DNA of 5,160 nucleotides from an uncultured Clostridia bacterium (GTDB taxonomy: Bacteria > Bacillota > Clostridia > Oscillospirales > Ruminococcaceae), in contig CAMWVF010000115.1 in the NCBI GenBank assembly GCA_947177545.1, positions 1 through 5,160 of the forward strand. The letters run 5' to 3'. The notes under the pieces were generated by a model. It saw only the letters and a program-made list of their open reading frames with translations. It was not told where the DNA came from and did no database searches. A program made the position numbers and the translations under genes. How positions within the stretch are numbered: the first letter of the stretch is position 1; each line of letters starts with the position of its first letter. Below, piece after piece: positions 1 to 4,599 of this stretch.

Positions 1-1
1 C

Positions 2-235
2 AATTTATGTGGGATAGGTGGTCTTGTGTACAAGTATTTCGGAGATGATATTTCTCCCGAAGAATTTAAGGAAATGTTGGATTTCCTTTTTGCTATTGAC
101 GAGGTGCAGAGTTTTGTTACCGAGGTAAAGGAAAAACGTTTCCTGCAAGATAATCCGCCTGTTATTATTACTCAAAATGTAAATTCTGCGGAAAAGGTTA
201 TTGAAAGCGATAACATAAAAATTGAAAATGCGTAA
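2..235 (+). CDS. 3' end of an unrecognised accessory-element protein (5' partial, or a short GTG-start gene)
   Basis: The frame is open from the first full codon of the window to a TAA at 233-235, so this may be the C-terminus of a longer protein. Alternatively it could start at GTG 26-28, where only a weak purine stretch (around 17-21) serves as a ribosome binding site, giving 69 residues. The visible protein is acidic and hydrophilic, with an amphipathic part around FKEMLDFLFAIDEV followed by a Lys/Glu-rich stretch. It has no signal peptide, membrane segment or catalytic motif that I recognise. Its stop lies 5 bases before the AGGAGG of the next small gene, so the two are probably co-transcribed and belong to the same mobile element as the downstream recombinase. 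I cannot assign a family or a function. Confidence is for a real coding end, not for the start. Confidence 0.55.
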   Translation, partial: NLCGIGGLVYKYFGDDISPEEFKEMLDFLFAIDEVQSFVTEVKEKRFLQDNPPVIITQNVNSAEKVIESDNIKIENA

Positions 236-239
236 TGCA

Positions 240-245
240 AGGAGG
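240..245 (+). promoter_or_regulatory. Shine-Dalgarno AGGAGG that fixes a TTG start
   Basis: A perfect AGGAGG lies 7 bases before TTG 253-255. The upstream in-frame ATG at 235 would place this motif inside the coding region and has no ribosome binding site of its own, so 253 is the better start. Confidence 0.7.
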
Positions 246-252
246 AAACTTG

Positions 253-477
253 TTGAATAGAAAAAATATGAATTTGACAATAAAAAATGACATTGCATGC
301 AATACGGTTGACAAAAATAAAACCTCAATTAAAATTCCCGATGAGTGCAAAAATGAATTTATCAAAGCTATGAAAATTGGTTACTACAAAGAATTTTACA
401 AACAGGGACTTATTACTGCGGAGCAGTTAGAACAGTTGATTGCTATGCAGGACAAGACTGTTCATTCGGCAGCATGA
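253..477 (+). CDS. Small SHOCT-like protein of a mobile element (74 aa)
   Basis: This is a 74-residue protein starting at TTG 253 (TTG 250 is a close alternative, and ATG 268 a later one) and ending at TGA 475-477. The N-terminal half is Asn/Lys-rich and probably unstructured. The C-terminal half contains a helical segment, roughly residues 44-66, reading YYKEFYKQGLITAEQLEQLI. Its pattern of a helix, then GLIT, then an acidic/Gln helix resembles the SHOCT (short C-terminal domain) motif. Small proteins with such a motif are often found just upstream of large serine recombinases in Clostridia elements. The SHOCT assignment is from pattern recognition only, and the molecular role is unknown. 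It sits directly after the partial frame at 2-235 and before the recombinase promoter. No terminator is visible after its stop, so its transcript could run into the recombinase leader. Confidence 0.7.
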   Translation: MNRKNMNLTIKNDIACNTVDKNKTSIKIPDECKNEFIKAMKIGYYKEFYKQGLITAEQLEQLIAMQDKTVHSAA

Positions 478-519
478 TATTTTCTCCCCTGCATATATGT
501 CTGTTTTAGGTGAATAAAT

Positions 520-563
520 TTGTACATATTGCCACTTGCAATTTCATGTGGTAAAATGTAAAA
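520..563. promoter_or_regulatory. Imperfect dyad covering the recombinase promoter (candidate operator)
   Basis: Arms 520-535 and 548-563 pair at 13 of 16 positions around a 12-base spacer. The conserved core is TTGCCAC against GTGGTAA. The left arm contains the -35 box and the right arm contains the -10 box, which is the layout expected of a repressor operator or a recombinase autoregulation site. The dyad is directly visible; its function is inferred. Confidence 0.5.
529..557 (+). promoter_or_regulatory. Sigma-A promoter with extended -10 for the serine recombinase
   Basis: TTGCCA at 529-534 and TAAAAT at 552-557 are separated by 17 bases. A TGG immediately upstream of the -10 box gives an extended -10 element. 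Transcription would start near 564, leaving a leader of about 50 bases that contains the G/C-rich stems at 576-592 and the ribosome binding site. Confidence 0.65.
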
Positions 564-575
564 TAATATATGCAG

Positions 576-604
576 GGGGATATTTTATCCCCGACTAATG
601 GGGG
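576..604 (+). promoter_or_regulatory. Competing leader stems near the recombinase ribosome binding site
   Basis: GGGGAT (576-581) pairs with ATCCCC (587-592) around a 5-base loop. The same CCCC (589-592) could instead pair with the GGGG at 600-603, which lies just before the AAGGAGG. The two pairings are mutually exclusive, and the second would place structure against the ribosome binding site. Whether this regulates translation is inference. Confidence 0.35.
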
Positions 605-611
605 AAGGAGG
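605..611 (+). promoter_or_regulatory. Shine-Dalgarno AAGGAGG fixing the recombinase start at 615
   Basis: A perfect AAGGAGG ends 3 bases before ATG 615, which is a short spacing. It still outranks the upstream in-frame ATG at 570, which lies in the leader stems, has no ribosome binding site, and would add 15 residues before the conserved resolvase N-terminus. Confidence 0.7.
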
Positions 612-614
612 ACT

Positions 615-2234
615 ATGAATAATAAAATAAAGGTTGCGGCTTACGCAAGAGTTTCTACAGACATGACCGACCAACTTCATTCGCTTTCGGCACAAATCAA
701 ATATTTTACCGAGTACATAAGTAATCATGAAAATTATGAATTGATTGAAGTGTATTATGACGAGGGTATTACCGGCACGTCCGTTAAGAAGCGTGACGGA
801 TTTAACAGAATGATTTCTGATTGTGAAATTGGGAAGATTGATTTGATTCTCACAAAGGAGGTTTCTCGTTTTGTGAGGAATACGGTTGATACACTTTGTT
901 TTACAAGAAAACTTTCTGCACTCGGTATCGGCGTTATATTTATGAATGACAGCATTGATACTCGTGATAAAGACGGAGAACTCCGTTTGACAATTATGGC
1001 AAGCATAGCTCAAGAAGAATCTCGAAAAGTTTCCGAAAGAGTAAAGTGGGGAATCCGGCGCAAAATGGAGGACGGCTGGGTTTACGGTTACAGCAAAATG
1101 TTAGGATTCAGAACTGAAAATGGTGTTCTTGTAGTTGTACCAGAGGAAGCCGAAATTGTAAAACGCATTTTTCACAGCTATGTTTACGAGAGCAAAGGCT
1201 GTCATACAATTGCAAATGAACTTAATGCAGCGGGATTTCTTTCTGTAAATGGTAAGATGTGGCGAGAGGACGGTGTTTGAAGAATTTTGAAAAATGACAA
1301 ATATGTCGGCTATCTTACTCAATGGAAACACTATTCTACCGATTTCCTTACCAAAAAAGTTGTACAGAATAACGGCGATAATCCTGACGCTCCGCTTATC
1401 ACTATTTCTGAACATCATGAGGGAATAATTTCACGCGAGATTTGGGATTTGGCGCAAAATCAAATTTATGAACGTGGTAAAATGTCACGTGAGGGTCGAA
1501 AATATTCCCGACATTATTGGTTCAGCAGCAAAGTATCTTGTGGGAAATGCGGTCACCCTTACAATGTAAGCGGAAAATCTTCCAAGCAAAAACGTCCTTT
1601 GCATTGCGTAAACCGTAAAAAATATGGTGCAAATCCGAGAGTTGATAAAAACGGAGCGGAGGTCGGCTGTAATAACAAAGCCATAAATGAAAAAGTTTTG
1701 GAGTATTGCATGAAATATATTCTGGAACATATTCAGGTTTCCCGCTCTGAAATTGTTAATCAGCTTCTTTCTGAAATTCAGATTATTCAGCAGAACGAGC
1801 CGTCAGCAAATGTCGAACCGTTGAAAGCGGAGATTGAAAATCTCAGTCGCAAAAAGAGAAAAGCTATTGACCTTATGCTTGACGAATTGATTTCCAAAGA
1901 TGATTTGAAAAAGCAGACAGAGTTTTACGATAATGAGATTGCTCGGCTGACAGAGAAGATTGCGGCAAGTCAGGACGTTTCGTCTGCACATCGAAAACAA
2001 ATTGACGGGATAAGGAATTACATTAAACAAGTGAACTTGACCGCTGAAATGGATACGGACAGTACAAAGATTTACGGTGAGCTTTTGAAAAAGATTATCG
2101 TTCACGAGGAAGGCATTACTGATTTTTATTTAACGTGTGTGCCATTCGGATTTAGAATGATTTACCATTTGCACAGATACAACAGAGGTCACCAACTTGA
2201 CGTTTTTGTCGATAACTGCGAGGTTATCTATTGA
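615..2234 (+). pseudogene. Large serine recombinase (TnpX/TndX-type) interrupted by one in-frame TGA
   Basis: This gene encodes a site-specific recombinase for excision and integration of a mobile element, using a serine nucleophile. The reading frame is continuous over 539 codons plus the final TGA, except for TGA at codon 222 (1278-1280). The N-terminal resolvase domain (about residues 5-150) has AYARVSTD with catalytic Ser14, and SRFVRN with Arg85 and Arg88. The recombinase domain (about 165-285) spans the stop: the sequence reads WREDGV, stop, RILKNDKYVGYLTQW, and family members have an ordinary residue at that point. A zinc ribbon follows with Cys309, Cys312, Cys331 and Cys352, then a charged coiled coil (about 399-455) and a C-terminal tail. 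Total length is typical of the family. A CGA-to-TGA transition would explain the stop, but a base-call error or read-through is possible. Downstream TTG 1287 merely continues the frame and has no ribosome binding site. As written, the product is a 221-residue fragment with the catalytic domain but no complete DNA-binding region. Confidence 0.9.
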
Positions 2235-2254
2235 ACGTGTTTTCATTGCGTTTG

Positions 2255-2256
2255 GA
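2255..2256. other. Inferred right junction of the serine-recombinase element (candidate GA crossover site)
   Basis: Tyrosine-recombinase homology begins abruptly at the His codon 2257-2259 of a conserved Arg-His-Phe-Tyr-Ala-Ser motif. The Arg codon is replaced by GGA, and nothing integrase-like precedes it. This is 21 bases past the end of the serine recombinase gene, and base composition shifts here. Characterised TnpX and TndX elements exchange at a GA dinucleotide, and GA at 2255-2256 fits that. The exact position is inferred without the left end. Confidence 0.45.
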
Positions 2257-2445
2257 CATTTTTACGCTTCCGCCCTTATCAATGAGGGCGTTGACGCGGC
2301 AGCGGTATCGGGCGCGTTGGGTCACTCGGTTATAAGTACCACAACTTCCATTTACTGCCACGTATTCCAACAAGCGCAGGCAAAAGCAGGGGACGCTATC
2401 GCTTCGGTCTTGGACTTTTCCTCAAAGAAAAAGAAAGGAGCGTAA
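2257..2445 (+). pseudogene. C-terminal remnant of a tyrosine recombinase (phage/ICE integrase)
   Basis: Sixty-two codons remain, ending at TAA 2443-2445. They encode the end of the catalytic domain of a tyrosine recombinase: HFYASALINEGVD, then VSGALGHS with the active-site His at 2323-2325, then STTTSIYCH with the nucleophilic Tyr at 2353-2355, and a Lys-rich tail. The first catalytic Arg, the Lys, and the Arg that normally precedes the first His are absent. So are the N-terminal arm-binding and core-binding domains. The frame is open upstream to about 2197, but those codons belong to the serine recombinase region in another frame and do not resemble integrase. The gene is richer in G and C than the DNA to its left. 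The tRNA-Ala 3' end lies about 125 bases downstream, which suits an integrase that targeted that tRNA. This is a disrupted gene, not a functional small protein. Confidence 0.85.
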
Positions 2446-2453
2446 GTTACAGC

Positions 2454-2493
2454 AAAGGACAGCACCTAAAAATAAAGGACAGATAAAGGACAA
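2454..2493 (+). repeat. Three phased direct repeats AAAGGACA
   Basis: AAAGGACAG occurs at 2454-2462 and at 2474-2482, and AAAGGACAA at 2485-2493. Start-to-start distances are 20 and 11 bases, close to two turns and one turn of the helix, so all three lie on about the same face. They sit between the integrase stop and the tRNA 3' end, where arm-type integrase sites or excisionase sites would be expected. That role is inferred. Confidence 0.55.
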
Positions 2494-2511
2494 AACTGCC
2501 AAATTCAATGA

Positions 2512-2561
2512 TTTTTAAAAAGTAAAATCCCGCAAATCCTTTTGTATACTGGATTTGCGGG
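2512..2561 (-). terminator. Rho-independent terminator after tRNA-Ala
   Basis: A perfect 11-bp stem, CCCGCAAATCC (2529-2539) with GGATTTGCGGG (2551-2561), encloses an 11-base loop. On the minus strand it begins 9 bases after the CCA end of tRNA-Ala and is followed by a T-rich run (ATTTTACTTTTT). On the plus strand no T-run follows, so it serves the minus strand. Confidence 0.8.
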
Positions 2562-2570
2562 AAATGAAAA

Positions 2571-2646
2571 TGGTGGAGATAAGGGGATTCGAACCCCTGA
2601 CCTGTTACATGCGAAGCAACCGCTCTCCCAACTGAGCTATACCCCC
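2571..2646 (-). tRNA. tRNA-Ala (anticodon CGC)
   Basis: This 76-base tRNA reads codon GCG. On the minus strand the acceptor stem is GGGGGTA with TATCTCC, followed by discriminator A and an encoded CCA. It contains the G3-U70 wobble pair that identifies alanine tRNAs. The D stem is GCTC/GAGC, the anticodon stem is GTTGC/GTAAC with loop TTCGCAT, and the T arm is AGGGG/CCCCT with loop TTCGAAT. It has its own promoter (2656-2684) and a terminator. Its 3' end faces the mobile DNA and is the likely attachment site of the older tyrosine-integrase element. Confidence 0.95.
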
Positions 2647-2655
2647 GATGTTATT

Positions 2656-2684
2656 ATTATAGCATATTTCTCCGAAGTAATCAA
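2656..2684 (-). promoter_or_regulatory. Sigma-A promoter for tRNA-Ala
   Basis: On the minus strand, TTGATT (2684-2679) and TATAAT (2661-2656) are 17 bases apart, and TGC before the -10 box gives an extended -10. The mature tRNA begins about 10 bases beyond the -10 box. A 9-bp imperfect inverted repeat (2671-2679 with 2686-2694) straddles the -35 box. Confidence 0.8.
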
Positions 2685-2702
2685 GTACTCCGGAAGAATT
2701 TT

Positions 2703-2744
2703 TATGCAAAAAATAAAACCGTCCCGAACAAGTCAGGACGGTTT
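2703..2744 (-). terminator. Rho-independent terminator after tRNA-Arg
   Basis: A 9-bp stem, AAACCGTCC (2716-2724) with GGACGGTTT (2736-2744), has an 11-base loop. On the minus strand it is followed by a T-rich tract. A small CGGGA/TCCCG hairpin (2750-2764) lies between it and the tRNA CCA end. The tRNA-Ala promoter follows immediately, so the two tRNAs are separate units. Confidence 0.8.
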
Positions 2745-2764
2745 ATCTGCGGGAAACTTTCCCG

Positions 2765-2841
2765 TGGTGCGCTGCAAGGGACTCGAACCCCTGACCTACT
2801 GGTTCGTAGCCAGTCACTCTATCCAGCTGAGCTAGCAACGC
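2765..2841 (-). tRNA. tRNA-Arg (anticodon ACG)
   Basis: This 77-base tRNA reads CGN codons; A34 is normally deaminated to inosine. On the minus strand the acceptor stem is GCGTTGC with GCAGCGC, followed by discriminator A and an encoded CCA. The D stem is GCTC/GAGT, the anticodon stem is ACTGG/CCAGT with loop CTACGAA, and the T arm is AGGGG/CCCTT with loop TTCGAGT. A consensus promoter lies upstream and a terminator downstream. Confidence 0.95.
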
Positions 2842-2858
2842 TTTAATCGACGCATATT

Positions 2859-2887
2859 ATTATATCATGTTTTTGATGACTTGTCAA
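2859..2887 (-). promoter_or_regulatory. Consensus sigma-A promoter for tRNA-Arg
   Basis: On the minus strand, TTGACA (2887-2882) and TATAAT (2864-2859) are separated by exactly 17 bases, a full consensus match at both boxes. The mature tRNA starts 17 bases past the -10 box, giving a 5' leader of about 10 bases. Confidence 0.9.
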
Positions 2888-2924
2888 GACCTTTTTATGA
2901 AAAAATTGCAATTCCCTGTTTAGA

Positions 2925-2961
2925 ACGCAAACCGTCCCCCGCATATATAAGCAGAGGACGG
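2925..2961 (-). terminator. Probable terminator after galE
   Basis: On the minus strand, CCGTCCTCTGC (2961-2951) can pair with GCGGGGGACGG (2942-2932). This makes an 11-bp stem with two G-U pairs and an 8-base loop, 15 bases after the galE stop. The following TTTGCGTTCT is only moderately T-rich, so it is weaker than the tRNA terminators. It shares the CCGTCC/GGACGG stem with the tRNA-Arg terminator. Confidence 0.55.
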
Positions 2962-2976
2962 GCTTTATACACAACA

Positions 2977-3990
2977 TTATTTGATGCCGTCAGGGTTTTT
3001 AACGGTGAAATTCCAGCTGTCTTTGCACATCTGGGCAATGTCTGCCTTTGCCTCCCAGCCGAAAAGGGACTTTGCCTTATCGGTGTTCGCATAGCAGGTT
3101 GCGATATCTCCTGGGCGGCGAGGCGCTATCTTGTAGTTCACCTTTTTGCCCGAAGCTTCCTCAAAGGCGTGGACTACCTCCAGTACGCTTGTACCCTTGC
3201 CAGTGCCGAGGTTTACAGCTTCAACACCCTTATGCTTCAAGGTGTAATCGACCGCGCAGAGGTGTCCTTTGGCAAGGTCAACAACGTGGATATAATCGCG
3301 GACTCCTGTGCCGTCGGGTGTGTCGTAATCGTTGCCGTACACGCTCAGACAGGGCAGCTTGCCCGAAGCCACCTGGGCAACATAGGGCAGAAGATTATTG
3401 GGTATGCCGTTGGGATCCTCGCCGATAAGACCGCTCTCATGGGCTCCGATAGGGTTGAAGTACCGAAGCAGAGCAACGCTCCACTCGTCGTCCGCCTTAG
3501 CCGTGTCGCTAAGTATTTGTTCTATCATTACCTTTGTGTAGCCGTAAGGGTTCGTGGCTGAGGTGGGGTATGTCTCAACATAGGGCACGGGATTGCTCAT
3601 TCCGTAAACCGTCGCGCTGGAGGAAAACACCATGTTTTTGCAGCCGTTATCCCGCATAGCCTTTATAAGCTCGATAGTGCCCGAAATATTATTATAGTAG
3701 TACTCCACAGGCTTCGCGCATGATTCGCCCACCGCTTTCAGTCCCGCAAAATGTATTACGGCGTCTATCTTGTTTTCCTTGAAAATTTTGCTTGTGCCCT
3801 CGTAGTCGAGAATGTCTGTCTCATAGAATTTAAAGTCCTTCCCCGTAATTTTTTTAATACGGTTCAAAGCCTCCGGCTTGGAGTTGGAAAAGTTGTCCAT
3901 AACAACAATATCGTGCCCCGCATTTAAAAGTTCAACACAGGTGTGGCTGCCTATAAAGCCCGCACCGCCTGTAACAAGAATAGTACCCAT
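2977..3990 (-). CDS. galE: UDP-glucose 4-epimerase
   Basis: This cytoplasmic, NAD-dependent enzyme of the short-chain dehydrogenase family interconverts UDP-glucose and UDP-galactose in the Leloir pathway and supplies UDP-galactose for glycan synthesis. The 337-residue protein matches the usual length. It has the N-terminal Rossmann motif TGGAGFIGSH (residues 7-16), an Asp32-Asn33 pair at the end of the second strand, catalytic SSSAT with Ser124, and NPYGYTK with Tyr149 and Lys153, the same numbering as E. coli GalE. RYFNPIGAH (176-184) and RDYIHVVDLA (231-240) are family blocks of the substrate domain. Position 299, Tyr in E. coli, is Cys in APRRPGDIATCY. That favours acceptance of N-acetylated sugars as well, so the enzyme may also epimerise UDP-GlcNAc. 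The start at ATG 3990-3988 is supported by AAAGGA 9 bases upstream. It is transcribed alone, divergently from the Rrf2 gene. Confidence 0.96.
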   Translation of the reverse strand: MGTILVTGGAGFIGSHTCVELLNAGHDIVVMDNFSNSKPEALNRIKKITGKDFKFYETDILDYEGTSKIFKENKIDAVIHFAGLKAVGESCAKPVEYYYNNISGTIELIKAMRDNGCKNMVFSSSATVYGMSNPVPYVETYPTSATNPYGYTKVMIEQILSDTAKADDEWSVALLRYFNPIGAHESGLIGEDPNGIPNNLLPYVAQVASGKLPCLSVYGNDYDTPDGTGVRDYIHVVDLAKGHLCAVDYTLKHKGVEAVNLGTGKGTSVLEVVHAFEEASGKKVNYKIAPRRPGDIATCYANTDKAKSLFGWEAKADIAQMCKDSWNFTVKNPDGIK

Positions 3991-4029
3991 AAAAAGCCGT
4001 CCTTTCCAAGTAAATAATAGTGTAATTAT

Positions 4030-4058
4030 ATTTTACAGCATTTTTGGGGATTTATCAA
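4030..4058 (-). promoter_or_regulatory. Sigma-A promoter for galE
   Basis: On the minus strand, TTGATA (4058-4053) and TAAAAT (4035-4030) are separated by 17 bases. Transcription would start near 4023, giving a leader of about 33 bases. A downstream TATAAT lies at the wrong spacing from this -35 box. Confidence 0.75.
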
Positions 4059-4096
4059 TAGGTTTTTGTAAATTTTAATTTTCCCTTGAAAACCTA
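4059..4096. repeat. 8-bp inverted repeat between the galE and rrf2 promoters (candidate operator)
   Basis: TAGGTTTT (4059-4066) is the exact reverse complement of AAAACCTA (4089-4096), with 22 bases between. The left arm abuts the galE -35 box and the right arm overlaps the rrf2 -35 box. A bound dimer pair could affect both promoters. A role in Rrf2 autoregulation is possible but is not shown by sequence. Confidence 0.4.
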
Positions 4097-4114
4097 CTAA
4101 TCCTATGGTATAAT
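4086..4114 (+). promoter_or_regulatory. Sigma-A promoter for the rrf2-recG unit
   Basis: TTGAAA (4086-4091) and TATAAT (4109-4114) are separated by 17 bases, with TGG before the -10 box (extended -10). Transcription would start near 4121, about 33 bases before the rrf2 ATG. No terminator separates rrf2 from recG. Confidence 0.85.
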
Positions 4115-4153
4115 GGAGTATAAACAACCGAAATTGTCAAAAGGAGGATTGCT

Positions 4154-4585
4154 ATGAAAATTTCAACAAAGGGACGCTATGCTTTAAGAATGCTGCTGGA
4201 CCTGGCAATATATGGCGCGGACGGCTTTGTCGCCTTAAAGGACATTGCCGAAAGACAGAATATCTCCAAAAAATATCTGGAGCAGATAGTGCCGCTTCTC
4301 AATAAATCGAATATGCTAAAAACGAACCGCGGCTATCAGGGGGGCTATATGCTTTCCAAAGCCCCATCGGAGTACACCGTTGGCGAAATTCTCCGAATAA
4401 CCGAGGGGAGCTTATGCCCCGTGGCTTGTCTCCAGTATTCTCCCAACGACTGTCCACGGGCGGGGGAGTGCATAACGCTGCCTGTGTGGGAGGGTCTGTA
4501 CAAGGCTATCACCGATTATCTTGACGGAATAACCTTGCAGGATATTATTGACAAGTCCCCGCAGGCTCCCGATTTTTGTATTTAA
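4154..4585 (+). CDS. Rrf2-family transcriptional regulator, probably Fe-S binding
   Basis: This is a 143-residue DNA-binding regulator of the Rrf2/IscR/CymR/NsrR family. The N-terminus MKISTKGRYALRMLLDLA is the family hallmark. The winged helix follows, with the recognition region LKDIAERQNISKKYLEQIVPLL (28-49) and the wing NRGYQGGYML (58-67). The sensor region has Cys88, Cys92, Cys100 and Cys106. The last three resemble the three-cysteine [2Fe-2S] ligand set of IscR and NsrR, with a slightly longer first gap. The signal is therefore likely iron-sulfur status, oxygen or nitric oxide, but this is inference, and cysteine-metabolism (CymR-like) members lack the cluster. The start is supported by AAGGAGG 6 bases before the ATG. 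It is transcribed from a strong promoter and followed 14 bases later by recG. I cannot say which subfamily it belongs to, and the targets are unknown. Confidence 0.93.
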   Translation: MKISTKGRYALRMLLDLAIYGADGFVALKDIAERQNISKKYLEQIVPLLNKSNMLKTNRGYQGGYMLSKAPSEYTVGEILRITEGSLCPVACLQYSPNDCPRAGECITLPVWEGLYKAITDYLDGITLQDIIDKSPQAPDFCI

Positions 4586-4599
4586 GCATGGAGGGCGCT

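Larger units (their letters stand above)
486..578. repeat. 13-bp perfect inverted repeat bracketing the recombinase promoter
   Basis: CCCCTGCATATAT at 486-498 is the exact reverse complement of ATATATGCAGGGG at 566-578, with 67 bases between. The enclosed segment carries the promoter at 529-557. The repeat could be a paired binding site, the ends of a small invertible segment, or the arms of an RNA stem in read-through transcripts. The sequence alone does not say which. Confidence 0.8.

Noticed and set aside
5..328. Minus-strand open frame opposite the first small genes
   Set aside because: It is Phe/Tyr/Asn-rich, typical of antisense AT-rich DNA, and overlaps two genes with better signals.
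570..614. Upstream ATG start for the serine recombinase
   Set aside because: It lies within the leader stems and has no ribosome binding site. The conserved protein begins just after ATG 615, which has AAGGAGG.
1278..1340. Selenocysteine or programmed recoding at the TGA
   Set aside because: No convincing stable hairpin directly after the TGA, and serine recombinases are not selenoproteins. Nonsense mutation or a sequencing error is simpler.
1287..2234. A separate gene starting at TTG 1287
   Set aside because: It continues the same frame and the same recombinase domain after the TGA and has no ribosome binding site, so it is the downstream part of one interrupted gene.
2197..2256. Integrase coding sequence extending upstream from 2257
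   Set aside because: The frame is open but the residues do not match any integrase core block, and the bases are accounted for by the serine recombinase end and the presumed element end.
2542..2835. Plus-strand open frame with a GGDKGIRTPDLLHAKQPLS-like sequence
   Set aside because: It is the antisense of the two tRNA genes. This peptide type is a well-known spurious translation across tRNAs and has no ribosome binding site here.
2881..3561. Plus-strand open frames opposite galE (also 3048-3428)
   Set aside because: They are antisense shadows of the clearly conserved galE frame, with low-complexity Arg/Cys/Pro content and no start signals.
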